Positions 43,842 through 51,997 of a stretch of 59,754 nucleotides of DNA are shown piece by piece; the first letter of the stretch is position 1, and each line of letters opens with the position of its first letter. This stretch comes from Candidatus Saccharimonadota bacterium. Its GTDB lineage: Bacteria > Patescibacteriota > Saccharimonadia > Saccharimonadales > Saccharimonadaceae. A model generated the notes under the pieces. That model had not been told where the DNA came from and did not search any database. It worked only from the letters and a program-made list of their open reading frames with translations. Location of the stretch: NCBI GenBank assembly GCA_900556885.1, contig UNSQ01000001.1, positions 1 to 59,754 on the forward strand, given 5' to 3'. Position numbers and translations under genes: made by a program.

Positions 43842-44402
43842 TTAATATTTTATACTGAACGGCTCGATAGTTCCGTTAATAAATTTATCGATCAAATTAA
43901 TTGATTCGGGCAATATCCAGCTTTGGAGGATTTTCTGCTCATCTGAATTGAACTTGCCTAGGACAAAATCTACGTCACCAACTTGGCGCCTAAGCAAATT
44001 ATCTGTGCCAATACGAATATGCCAAAAGTCTGATCCGACGTGAGAGTGGAGCGACTTTAATCCATTACTGCCCGCGTCTCGACCGCCTTTGCGGGTTCGA
44101 ATTTTACCGAAGTCTAGCGCTGTGTCGTCGTGAATAATTAGTAAATCATCCAATGTCAATTTGTAAAAATCTAAGATTGCTCGGGCGGAAATTCCAACCT
44201 CGTTGTAAAAAGTAGTTGGCTTAACCAGCAGGATTTTTTCTCCAGAAATATTGAGTTCGGCGATATCCGCGGAAAACTTCGGCTTACTTGAAAAGGTTTT
44301 CCCCTGCTCTGATGCAAATTTATCAATAGCCAAAAACCCAGCATTATGCCTCGTGTTTGTGTATTTTTCGCCTGGATTTCCCAATGCTAAGATGACTTTC
44401 AT
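43842..44402 (-). CDS. pth: Peptidyl-tRNA hydrolase
   Basis: 186 residues, usual size. It recycles tRNA from prematurely released peptidyl-tRNA. Active-site elements are LALGNPGEKY (Asn), TRHNAGF (His20 equivalent), LLIIHDDTALDFG (Asp93 equivalent) and AGSNGLKSL (Asn114 equivalent). The usual GHNG is GSNG here, so the His before the Asn is replaced by Ser. TATACT sits about 7 nt before the start. Confidence 0.93.
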   Translation of the reverse strand: MKVILALGNPGEKYTNTRHNAGFLAIDKFASEQGKTFSSKPKFSADIAELNISGEKILLVKPTTFYNEVGISARAILDFYKLTLDDLLIIHDDTALDFGKIRTRKGGRDAGSNGLKSLHSHVGSDFWHIRIGTDNLLRRQVGDVDFVLGKFNSDEQKILQSWILPESINLIDKFINGTIEPFSIKY

Positions 44403-44445
44403 AGACTTAGTATATCACCTTGTGAAAATGACGTATAATAAGCAT

Positions 44446-45414
44446 ATGGCAAAACGTGACGATGATTTGGAATTTAGCATTAATGCGCCGTTTGATGATG
44501 GGCGAGCGGTTATCGATAAAGTTCCGTTGTATTTGGTGAACGGCTCGTTGGGCGCTGGGAAAACTAGTGTTCTTGAGTTCTTATTGCAACAAAGTGACTA
44601 TAAGGGTTCTCGGGTGATTGAGAATGAATATGCTAATGAAAACGTTGACGGTTATCGATTGGAAAAGTTGGCGGATATTGTGACGACTTTGGCTGGCGAT
44701 TGTGTTTGTTGCTCGTCGAAGCACGCATTGACACGAATGTTACTTGACTTTTGTCGCAATTCTCCCGCCCCAGTGTTTATTGAGGCGACTGGTGTGGCGC
44801 GAACGATGAATTTGGTTGAGAAATTGATTAATGCACAAATATTCAATAAGTACGAGTTGGCGCAGAGTTTTTATGTTATTGATGCGCACGAGATTTTACG
44901 TGGAATTGAGCCGGCGCATGAAATTGAGTTGCAAGCGGCGGATATGATTTTAGTGACCAAAGAAGATCTGCTAAGTGACGACGAGCGATTGCAATATGAG
45001 TCCAAGCTAGGTTCCCTGCCTTACGGAAAAATACTGAGCGCGCCACGAGGTAAATTTGATATCAATAAAATGACGACGCCGTCGGGTTTGTTGTCGTTTT
45101 TTGATACGTATGACGGCGAGTTGGTCGTGCCGGATAATCCGACGTATGCCGTGCTGGATGTTTCTGGTATGAAAATTGCTGCGGCGACTCTGGAAAAAAT
45201 TTGGCCGGAACTTTTTGATGCTTATAAACTTAGGCGAATGAAGGGTTGTTTTATTGATGATAATGGCGTGCGGCATCATTTGGAGGCAACGGAAAATCAG
45301 ATTCAAATAGCTAATTCTGCGGCGGAAGAGCCAGCAAAAATTGTGCTAATTGGTGAACGCGCGGACGAAATTACGCGTGAGGTTTTGTCTGCGCAATTGA
45401 TGATGTTTGAATAA
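44446..45414 (+). CDS. CobW/COG0523-family G3E GTPase
   Basis: 322 residues. ATG 44446 is chosen because TATAAT (44434-44439) is 6 nt upstream; a longer frame would overlap pth on the other strand. GTPase motifs are VNGSLGAGKTSVLEF (Walker A), the metal-binding GDCVCCSS (CxCC type) and VFIEATGVA. The C-terminal domain is the CobW C-terminal fold. COG0523 proteins deliver metals, often zinc under low-zinc stress, which fits the Fur-family gene 3.6 kb away. It converges on the hammerhead element. Confidence 0.85.
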   Translation: MAKRDDDLEFSINAPFDDGRAVIDKVPLYLVNGSLGAGKTSVLEFLLQQSDYKGSRVIENEYANENVDGYRLEKLADIVTTLAGDCVCCSSKHALTRMLLDFCRNSPAPVFIEATGVARTMNLVEKLINAQIFNKYELAQSFYVIDAHEILRGIEPAHEIELQAADMILVTKEDLLSDDERLQYESKLGSLPYGKILSAPRGKFDINKMTTPSGLLSFFDTYDGELVVPDNPTYAVLDVSGMKIAAATLEKIWPELFDAYKLRRMKGCFIDDNGVRHHLEATENQIQIANSAAEEPAKIVLIGERADEITREVLSAQLMMFE

Positions 45415-45417
45415 ATT

Positions 45418-45472
45418 GTTCGCTTTCGTCGTTTCCGACTCATCAGCATAGATACACATCTATGGAGCGAAC
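45418..45472 (-). ncRNA. Type III hammerhead self-cleaving ribozyme
   Basis: Read on the minus strand from 45472: stem III GUUCGCU, cleavage base C at 45465, stem I hairpin CAUAGAU-GUGU-AUCUAUG (45464-45447), core CUGAUGA (45446-45440), stem II GUCG with GAAA loop and CGAC (45439-45428), core GAA, and stem III partner AGCGAAC (45424-45418). Every invariant core base of the hammerhead is present, stems are 7, 7 and 4 bp, and the open stem is III. Cleavage is expected after C45465. It lies 65 nt past the stop of the 102-residue ORF on the same strand. Confidence 0.93.
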
Positions 45473-45536
45473 ATGACAAGTGAGAGAATCTGACGGAGAG
45501 TCTACAGACTCGCCATGTTTGCGATGCTATTGCCTG

Positions 45537-45845
45537 CTACTCCTGGTTGTTGGAGAAGTAGACGACAGCGGAATAATAGGAAGTAATTCCCCGCGAGTAG
45601 TTGGGTAGTACTGTGTGTTTGAATTCAACGTCACAAACCTTCTCTTCGAGGTTCTGGAGTTCCTTAAGGAGCGCCCTACGACACTCGGGATTGTTTGCGA
45701 CTGCTGAGGTGATTAGAGGATCATAGATATAGATCGTATCTAGAAGCTTACCTGTTCTCAGGTAATGACTAATTACATCTTTCCTGACTGTCTCGCACAG
45801 TGTGGGGATTCCCTCTTCGAAGAAACGGGATACTTCATTCCTCAT
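45537..45845 (-). CDS. Orphan 102-residue protein of the hammerhead element
   Basis: No recognised family. N-terminal half is helical and charged (MRNEVSRFFEEGIPTLCETV, then VISHYLRTGKLLD), the middle has ECRRALLKELQNLEEKVCD, and the C-terminus is Tyr-rich (TSYYSAVVYFSNNQ). No signal or membrane segment. Base composition is more GC-rich and codon choice differs from neighbours. ATG 45845 has GAGGAG 11 nt upstream. It is bracketed by the arms of the long-range stem and followed by the hammerhead, so it is the only coding part of that RNA element. Confidence 0.7.
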   Translation of the reverse strand: MRNEVSRFFEEGIPTLCETVRKDVISHYLRTGKLLDTIYIYDPLITSAVANNPECRRALLKELQNLEEKVCDVEFKHTVLPNYSRGITSYYSAVVYFSNNQE

Positions 45846-45858
45846 GAGCGTACTCTCT

Positions 45859-45968
45859 CCTCATCTGAGCGAACGCCCGTGCTGGAAACACTGATCAACG
45901 CCCGGATGGCATAGATCGAAGATGAGGTTTCGAGGTACTTATTAGAATATCGCAAAATCTCACCTTCG
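45859..45968 (-). promoter_or_regulatory. Leader with two exclusive helices controlling a ribosome site
   Basis: On the minus strand CCTCATCTTCG (45927-45917) can pair with the upstream CGAAGGTGAG (45968-45959, 10 bp with one G-U) or, through CCTCATCT, with the downstream AGATGAGG (45866-45859), which contains the GAGGAG ribosome site of the 102-residue ORF. The two pairings exclude each other: one hides the ribosome site, the other frees it. This is the layout of a translational riboswitch or RNA thermosensor; no known aptamer is recognised. Confidence 0.55.
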
Positions 45969-45999
45969 TCTTATAGATTCTCTCAACTTGTCAAAGTGC

Positions 46000-46038
46000 G
46001 CTTTCAGACAAGGATTTGCTCAACTTGTCAATGAAAGC
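46000..46038 (-). ncRNA. 5'-terminal hairpin of the hammerhead transcript
   Basis: GCTTTCA plus GACAAG (46000-46012) pair with CTTGTC and TGAAAGC (46024-46038), 13 bp with an AA bulge. The predicted transcript start (near 46040) is right at its base, so the RNA would begin with this protecting stem. Confidence 0.6.
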
Positions 46039-46046
46039 CAATGTTA

Positions 46047-46075
46047 TTTATATCACGCGATAATATTTAAGTCAA
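46047..46075 (-). promoter_or_regulatory. Promoter of the hammerhead element
   Basis: On the minus strand: TTGACT (46075-46070), a 17-nt spacer and TATAAA (46052-46047). It lies just past the der stop and gives the element its own transcription. Confidence 0.75.
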
Positions 46076-46098
46076 GAGAGATTGGCGTAAAAATAGGA

Positions 46099-47532
46099 TT
46101 AAGCGAGTTTTTCGGCGTTTTTGGCCTGCTTGTAGGCTTTGGTGACTGGCGCCAGACCGCGCGCAACGCGTTCACGATTGGCTTTTAATTGCTTTTCATC
46201 GCGGAAAGACATTTTAATTGGCGTTCCTGCAAAATTGAAAGCTTCACGTAAAGTTCGCTCCAGATAACGTTTGTAGCTCCAGTGGACAAATTTCAGATTG
46301 CTGCCATATATAACAAACCATGGCGGAGCAACGTCCGTCTGGACAATGTAGCGCAGCTTCGGGTGTGAATTTTTCAGACCAGCTGGCGGATGTGCGGCGA
46401 TGGCTTTCTGTAAAATGTCGTTTAAGGCGCGAGTTTTACATTCTTGGCGACGACGCTTATAAATATCAAGCGCTAGGTCAAATAACTTAGCGACATTCTG
46501 CCCAGTGACGGAAGAGGTGAATATTAACGGCGCGTACGGCGTGAACTTGAAGTTATAGCTGATTTGTGGCGCGATTTCATCGTGTGTGTAAGCATCTTTA
46601 CCTTCGACAGAGTCCCATTTGCTGACGACTAGAACAAGCCCCTTGCCCGCCTCGTCAATAATTCCAGCTAGGCGCTGATCCAATTGAACGTTAAGCTCAT
46701 TGACGTCCATAAGAAGCAGACAAACGTCGGCTTCGTTGATGGCTTGCATGGTGCGAAGAACTGAGAACTTTTCAATTCCCGTTTCTTGCTTTCCTTGGCG
46801 GCGAATTCCAGCGGTGTCGAGCAGTTCAATCGTCTGACCGTGATAACGAACTTGAACACGGTTTACATCGCGAGTTGTGCCGGCGACGTTGGCGACGATG
46901 GCTTGCTGCTTGCCCGCCAAAGTATTGAACAGATTACTCTTTCCGACATTCGGGCGACCAATTAGCGCGACGCGAATGATATCGTCAGGTGCGGTTTCGG
47001 TGGCTGGCGGAATAAGTTCGGCAATGCTGTCAAGAAGTTCCGAAATGCCAATGCTGTGCTCGGCGGAAGTTTTTATGATGTTTTTAATACCGAGTCGCTT
47101 GAATTCGTCGATAGAAAGAGAGCCTTTTAAGTCTGCTTTATTTGCGATTAAAATGACTGGCTTGCCGCTTTTTAGAGCTTTTTTGGCCAATTGTCGATCA
47201 GCGTCGGAAGGATATGCGGTGGAGTCGACGGTTACGAGGATTACATCGGCAGCGGCAGATGCGTCAGCGATTTGGTCCTGAATGGTCGCCTCAAATTCGT
47301 CCTCGGCAGTCTTAAGTCCGGCTGTGTCGATGAGCCAAAATTGCGAATAGTCATCTGACGGTGCAGAATCTACGTTGCGTCGTTTGTATGAGACTTTACC
47401 AACAACATTGTCGCGAGTTGTTCCAGCTTCTCTGGCGACTATGGCTGTGCGAGAGCGCGTCAAGCGATTGAATAATGAGCTTTTGCCGACGTTGGCTTGC
47501 CCGATGATAGCGACTGTTGGTAATTTAGACAT
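46099..47532 (-). CDS. der: Ribosome assembly GTPase Der (EngA)
   Basis: 477 residues with two tandem G domains and a KH-like C-terminal domain. First domain: IIGQANVGKSSLFNRL, DTAGLK, NKAD. Second domain: LIGRPNVGKSNLFNTL, DTAGIRR, SKWD. The C-terminal KH-like part includes TDVAPPWFVIYGSN. Der is needed for 50S subunit maturation. TATAAT sits about 9 nt before the ATG. Confidence 0.96.
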   Translation of the reverse strand: MSKLPTVAIIGQANVGKSSLFNRLTRSRTAIVAREAGTTRDNVVGKVSYKRRNVDSAPSDDYSQFWLIDTAGLKTAEDEFEATIQDQIADASAAADVILVTVDSTAYPSDADRQLAKKALKSGKPVILIANKADLKGSLSIDEFKRLGIKNIIKTSAEHSIGISELLDSIAELIPPATETAPDDIIRVALIGRPNVGKSNLFNTLAGKQQAIVANVAGTTRDVNRVQVRYHGQTIELLDTAGIRRQGKQETGIEKFSVLRTMQAINEADVCLLLMDVNELNVQLDQRLAGIIDEAGKGLVLVVSKWDSVEGKDAYTHDEIAPQISYNFKFTPYAPLIFTSSVTGQNVAKLFDLALDIYKRRRQECKTRALNDILQKAIAAHPPAGLKNSHPKLRYIVQTDVAPPWFVIYGSNLKFVHWSYKRYLERTLREAFNFAGTPIKMSFRDEKQLKANRERVARGLAPVTKAYKQAKNAEKLA

Positions 47533-47552
47533 GATTATATATTATAGCAGTT

Positions 47553-48044
47553 TTAAGGCATTTTGGCGAGCACGCTATTTATATAAGCCTCGCATGGGCG
47601 GACTATTTTCAGGAAATCCTCAAAACAACTCAGGCCGCTTTTTGCTACGAATTTCTCGGTCTCTACGACTCGCCTATATCCCCCGTTATCGCTATTATAT
47701 TTGTGGATGTAGGCCTTTGGAGATTCTTCGTTAATTGGATTTGGGTAAAGTGTTATGTAGTAATTTTCTTTAGGGTTATTTATACAATAATAAACGTTAT
47801 TGTCGTCATCTTCGAACGCTACGGATATAGGATATTCAAATTTCGTAGTATATTTCTCAACCTCTTTAATAAGCTCGATGTAAGCGTAGATCTGGTTTTC
47901 TAGGAATTTTGGTAAAATCTTGGACTTATCCTTCTCATAGAACAGTTTTTCTATGGTATCCGATCTTTCTTCCTTAAGGTTATGTATGACTGCTCTTAGT
48001 TTTTCTGAGGGCAAAGGCTCAGACTCGCGCCCTAGCGTTTCCAT
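47553..48044 (-). CDS. Hypothetical protein
   Basis: 163 residues, soluble, no recognised domain. Acidic and Tyr/Asn-rich; the middle (PISVAFEDDDNNVYYCINN, then YITLYPNPINEESPK) looks like a beta-sheet, between helical ends. A clear promoter lies upstream on the minus strand (TTTACA, 17-nt spacer, TAATAT), so it is a separate unit between rluB-like and der genes. No function assigned. Confidence 0.6.
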   Translation of the reverse strand: METLGRESEPLPSEKLRAVIHNLKEERSDTIEKLFYEKDKSKILPKFLENQIYAYIELIKEVEKYTTKFEYPISVAFEDDDNNVYYCINNPKENYYITLYPNPINEESPKAYIHKYNSDNGGYRRVVETEKFVAKSGLSCFEDFLKIVRPCEAYINSVLAKMP

Positions 48045-48127
48045 TTTGCAATTACACTTTCTATCAAATTTAGCACAAAAGCTATATTACAATATTTATC
48101 GTAAAATGTAAAGAGCCGCGGAGTAGA

Positions 48128-48835
48128 TTATGAATTCGTGAATTTCTCTTCTCGCCATTCGCCTCTCTTGAGGTCGCCGAGCGAATAATTGCCAAAGTTT
48201 GTTCTGTGGAGTTTTTTAACAGTGTAGCCTAACGCATCGAAAGTTCGCCGAATTTGACGATTTCTTCCCTCGCTCATTTCCACTATCCAGCGATAATCAT
48301 CGCCTTCGTGTTGTCTTTCTAGCGTCAATTGACTGCGTCCGTCAGTAAGCTGTACGCCAAAATCATTGATCATTTGGCGATGTAGAGGCTGCAATGGCTG
48401 GTCGATTGTAACGAGATATCGCTTAATTTTATAAAACGACGGATGTGTCATGCTGTGAGCAAAATCGCCGTCGTTCGTCATGAGAATCAGCCCGGAGCTG
48501 TCTTTATCCAGGCGACCAACAGGTTTTAAGTGGTGAAGATTCTTCGGTAGCAATTTGTAGATTGTCGGAATGCCGCCCTGAGAGGCACGCGAACAAAGAT
48601 ATCCAGTTGGCTTATGTAGGATAATGAGCTGTTTGGATTGTAATTCTAGCAATTTGCCGTTGTAGGAAATTTTATTTGCGTCAGAAATTTGTTGACCCAA
48701 TCTGGCGGGCTGACCGTCAATAGTAATCTTCCCTTTTTCTATCAATTCGTCGGCCTTCCGCCTGGAAATACCCAAGCACAGCGCTACGAATTTGTTGAGG
48801 CGCCAGGATTCTTGCTTTGTGTCTAGGTTTATCAT
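48128..48835 (-). CDS. RsuA/RluB-family pseudouridine synthase
   Basis: 235 residues. An S4 RNA-binding domain (RLNKFVALCLGISRRKADELI) is followed by the catalytic domain with KPTGYLCSR and GRLDKDSSGLILMTNDGDFAH, where Asp of GRLDKDSSG is catalytic; EGRNRQIRRTFDALGY and VKKLHRTNFG are further family marks. It isomerises uridine in rRNA; RluB, RluE and RsuA cannot be told apart by eye. It overlaps the response regulator gene by 4 nt. Confidence 0.92.
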   Translation of the reverse strand: MINLDTKQESWRLNKFVALCLGISRRKADELIEKGKITIDGQPARLGQQISDANKISYNGKLLELQSKQLIILHKPTGYLCSRASQGGIPTIYKLLPKNLHHLKPVGRLDKDSSGLILMTNDGDFAHSMTHPSFYKIKRYLVTIDQPLQPLHRQMINDFGVQLTDGRSQLTLERQHEGDDYRWIVEMSEGRNRQIRRTFDALGYTVKKLHRTNFGNYSLGDLKRGEWREEKFTNS

Positions 48836-49845
48836 TGTTGTGGAGCTATCGGTGGAAATTGTGGTGACTGAGGTTCTGATGGTTGATGTGGGATACTTTG
48901 CTCCTGAGGTTGTGATTGGGCGAGAGGCGTTGAGTTAACCTGTTCGATAGGATTTGGTACTGGTTGAGGTGTCGGAATTGGTTGCGGCGCTGGAGTCTGC
49001 ACTGGTTGGGGCTCTGGAGTTGGTTGAGAAATTCTCTGTGTATTGTCCAATTCTTGCGCCATAAGCTTGGAAATATCTACAGAATTCTGAGAGTCGTCAG
49101 CTGGTAAAGGTTGAATAATGCGGTCACCAAGCCCTGATGGTCGTGGTGCGGGCGATGAAAACGGTGCCATAGGTTGCGGCAGAGTTGTTGTTTGGGGCTG
49201 AGGCGTCGGAATTGGTTGCGGTGTTGGAGTCTGCGCTGGTTGAGGTAGCGGCTGCGGCGCCGGAGCGAATACCTGTTGCGGATGTTGCTGTATAAGTGGA
49301 TTTACTGCGGGAGTTGTTGGCGTTGCAGCGGGGGCAGCTGGTTGCGGCGACAATGAAGAAATATCAGGTCTAGTAACTGGCTGTGGCACTGTTGGAGTTG
49401 GTTGAGGAGTTGGAGCGACTGGCTCATATGTATGAGTTGGCTGTGACACTGGCACTGGATTTGTGCCGACTCCCGGAAGGTCGCCCAGGGCTTCGTGGAC
49501 TGCTCTCACGACGTCCTCTATTCCCACCTGAGACTTCACCAAGTATTTATCAGCGCCAAGTTGCTCGCCGCGTTTTCGCTGATCTTCTGATGACAGTGCG
49601 GTCATGATAATCACCTTAACGTCTTTTGTTTCTGTAGTCGAGCGTAAAATGTCCAACATATCAAATCCGGAAATCTTCGGCATCATCACGTCGCTTAAAA
49701 TTAATCGCGGACGTTCTTTAATTGCCATGGCTAGAGCTTCTTCGCCGTCGCCCGCCGAAACGATATCGTAGCCCTCCGCCAAAAGTCGTACACCGTAAAT
49801 TTCGCGTAAACTTTTGTCGTCCTCAACCAATAAAATTTTTGTCAT
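48832..49845 (-). CDS. Response regulator with long Pro/Gln-rich tail
   Basis: 337 residues. The receiver domain (1-120) has ILLVEDDKSLRE, LILSDVMMPKISG with the phospho-acceptor Asp, IIMTALSS and DKYLVKSQ. There is no DNA-binding domain. Residues about 130-337 are a low-complexity Pro/Gln/Thr tail with repeated PTPQPxPTPQP units, unusual for this family. A TATAGT/TATAAA-rich box is just upstream. It is encoded directly after the hybrid-less kinase gene at 49898 and is probably its partner. Confidence 0.9.
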   Translation of the reverse strand: MTKILLVEDDKSLREIYGVRLLAEGYDIVSAGDGEEALAMAIKERPRLILSDVMMPKISGFDMLDILRSTTETKDVKVIIMTALSSEDQRKRGEQLGADKYLVKSQVGIEDVVRAVHEALGDLPGVGTNPVPVSQPTHTYEPVAPTPQPTPTVPQPVTRPDISSLSPQPAAPAATPTTPAVNPLIQQHPQQVFAPAPQPLPQPAQTPTPQPIPTPQPQTTTLPQPMAPFSSPAPRPSGLGDRIIQPLPADDSQNSVDISKLMAQELDNTQRISQPTPEPQPVQTPAPQPIPTPQPVPNPIEQVNSTPLAQSQPQEQSIPHQPSEPQSPQFPPIAPQQ

Positions 49846-49897
49846 ATATTTATACTATACTGAAGTTTTGACAAAAAATCCATAGTTCTTATGGCTA

Positions 49898-51880
49898 TTA
49901 TTCGCGACCAGGTATGGACAATTGCTGACGCTTTTTGCGCAATTCTTCCTCAATTTCAGCCAGCGTCGGCTCGGAAGAATTTCTGGCTGGTTGTGAAATT
50001 TCTGGCTGGACTACTGGAGTGGTCGGTACGGCTGGATCTGTATTCTCTGGAATTGCGATTGCGGCTGGATCTGAATTGACAATCTCGCTATTATTTTCAA
50101 TTGCTATATCTTCCGTCTTCTCTTCTGTGGCAATTTCAATTTTTTCTGAAGCCAAAGAGTCTGGCGTTGAGTCTTCAGGCTTTTCAGCTTCCGCAGATTC
50201 TAATCGCTGCTTGGCTTCCGAACTATTCATACGAGGAATTTCCAGATAGAAAGTACTCCCCTCTTTATATTTGCTTTCAACTCGCAAGTTTCCAGACATC
50301 GCCTCGGCTAAGCGGCGGCTCAAATATAACCCTAAGCCAGTTCCGCCAATTTCTCGCGTGTCAGAATTGTCCACTCGATAAAATTTTTGGAATAAGTGCG
50401 GAATATCTTCGGCGGGAATGCCAATACCGCTGTCTTTTACGCTTACGGAAATCTGTTTATCGTCGCCGGTAATATTGACGACAACTTCGCCCGACGGCGT
50501 GTACTTGATGGCATTTTCAATCAGATTGCTAACAACTTCCCTAAAATGGTCGGGGTCAATATTGGCATAAAAAATCGGCTGCAAGGACTTCTCTTTACTT
50601 TCGCCAACAATGTCTGGCATAAAGATGTAATTGAGCTGCTTTTCATCAGCTTTTGTCGCCAAACCATCAAAAATATCCTTCAAAAATTCGTTTACATTGA
50701 TGACTTTCGGGTTATTTTTCATTCGCCCGTCTTCAACTTTGCTAATGTCGAGGAGATCTTGGAATAATCGTCCCAGATGTTGCGCCGATTCGTGAGCCTT
50801 GGTGATGAAATCGCGGGCTTTTTCGTCGATGTGAGCGGTGGCTGGATTTAACGCCAGACCCAAATAGCCCTCAATTGATGCAACTGGCGTGCGCATCTCG
50901 TGGCTGGCGGTGGAGATGAACTCGGCTTGCTCGCGTTCCTCGGCTTTTTCTTTGGTGATGTCGCGGAAAACTACGATAACTCCTTCGCCTTCAGTGCCGA
51001 CTGGAGAGCTGACGATTGACACTAAAATTCGTTTTTCGGAGCTGGTCAATAGGAATAATTTATCGTTGTGCGTTGGTTGGTTTTTTGATAAGGATTGGGC
51101 TATTGGATTTTCGAGGTCTTCTACGTCTTTTCCGTCTGAGGTGACGAGTTTTAAGACGCTTTTCCAGTTAAGTCCGAGCGCGTCGCCTTGGTCCCAGCCG
51201 ATGATTTGTTGGGCGGATGGATTTATCAGTTCGATGTTGCCGTCTTTGGAAATAGCCAGAACGCCGTCGTCGATGGCATTGATCACTACGTCAGACTTGC
51301 TCTCAACTGCGGAAAGTTTATTCTCCAAGCTGGATGTGTTGTCGTCAGTTTTTTGGCGGCGAATCCATAGAACGAGGCTAAAAATCAAAGGCAAAAATCC
51401 GAAGAATAGGTAGCCGATGATGAATTGCACGTTTATTCCATGTTGAACGCTGGTGGCTATAATCTGCAAAATAACCAAAAGTCCCATTATTCCTAAGATT
51501 ATTGCGCCGAAAAATCCTGCAAAAATTGCCACGATAATCCACATAACTAGGAATGGTGAAACGACTCCGCCGCTGGTAATTATGGTGGTTGTAGCGACGG
51601 CGACGGTTAACAAATATACGAAAATCCCGATCTCGGTTTCGTGTTTTCTGGGAAGCCAAAAACATAAAATCAGCACAATTAAGCTGCCGATTCCTGCCAC
51701 GCCAGCCGCCAAGTCTGAGACAGATAATCCGATTGGCAATTGATAACCGGTCGGTATAAATCGCGCCCATGCATATAAAAGAATAATTGTGAAACAACTC
51801 AGTAATGCCACTTCACACAATCTCCTTAGCCAAAATCTGGAAATTGCGTGAGGCTTAAAGTAAATCCCGCCCTTTTTCAT
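49898..51880 (-). CDS. Membrane sensor histidine kinase with PAS domain
   Basis: 660 residues. Six membrane segments (about 15-170) form the sensor; a PAS domain (about 195-310) is followed by HisKA with STASHEMRTPVASIEGY (phospho-His) and HATPase_c with NLIENAIKYTPSGE, VKDSGIGIPAED and GGTGLGLYLSRRL. The last 110 residues are acidic and Pro-rich, ending in a short charged helix. The missing effector suggests signalling through the receiver protein encoded next. CATAAT lies about 9 nt before the ATG. Confidence 0.93.
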   Translation of the reverse strand: MKKGGIYFKPHAISRFWLRRLCEVALLSCFTIILLYAWARFIPTGYQLPIGLSVSDLAAGVAGIGSLIVLILCFWLPRKHETEIGIFVYLLTVAVATTTIITSGGVVSPFLVMWIIVAIFAGFFGAIILGIMGLLVILQIIATSVQHGINVQFIIGYLFFGFLPLIFSLVLWIRRQKTDDNTSSLENKLSAVESKSDVVINAIDDGVLAISKDGNIELINPSAQQIIGWDQGDALGLNWKSVLKLVTSDGKDVEDLENPIAQSLSKNQPTHNDKLFLLTSSEKRILVSIVSSPVGTEGEGVIVVFRDITKEKAEEREQAEFISTASHEMRTPVASIEGYLGLALNPATAHIDEKARDFITKAHESAQHLGRLFQDLLDISKVEDGRMKNNPKVINVNEFLKDIFDGLATKADEKQLNYIFMPDIVGESKEKSLQPIFYANIDPDHFREVVSNLIENAIKYTPSGEVVVNITGDDKQISVSVKDSGIGIPAEDIPHLFQKFYRVDNSDTREIGGTGLGLYLSRRLAEAMSGNLRVESKYKEGSTFYLEIPRMNSSEAKQRLESAEAEKPEDSTPDSLASEKIEIATEEKTEDIAIENNSEIVNSDPAAIAIPENTDPAVPTTPVVQPEISQPARNSSEPTLAEIEEELRKKRQQLSIPGRE

Positions 51881-51979
51881 GCTTTTATTATGGCGAATTT
51901 TCAGAAAAATCTCAAGTGATAAATATGACGTAGAGGTTGTATGGATGCGGAAAAGTAGACAAGCCTCCCCTTCTCGTGG

Positions 51980-51985
51980 TATAAT
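51980..51985 (+). promoter_or_regulatory. -10 box of the tRNA-Glu gene
   Basis: TATAAT 12 nt before the tRNA, with TAGACA 18 nt upstream as -35. No other gene shares it. Confidence 0.75.
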
Positions 51986-51997
51986 CCATGGAGTTAT

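Larger units (their letters stand above)
45475..45992 (-). repeat. Long-range inverted repeat joining the ends of the ribozyme transcript
   Basis: GACAAGTGAGAGAATCT at 45475-45491 matches the reverse complement of 45975-45992 (GACAAGTTGAGAGAATCT) with one extra base. In the minus-strand RNA these arms pair over 17 bp and bring the 5' region next to the hammerhead. GACG with CGTC extends the helix past a small bulge. GAGTCT-AC-AGACTC (45498-45511) is a further local hairpin. Confidence 0.7.

Noticed and set aside
44251..44445. Longer start of the CobW-type GTPase
   Set aside because: It would overlap pth and its promoter; the -10 box at 44434-44439 sets ATG 44446.
45846..46040. A second, upstream hammerhead making a twin-ribozyme circular RNA
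   Set aside because: GTTCGCTC recurs at 45874-45867 and GAAAGCG near 46000, but no CUGAUGA core lies between suitable stems.
45988..46188. A + strand ORF across the hammerhead element promoter
   Set aside because: It is antisense to der and the promoter, has no ribosome site and no gene character.
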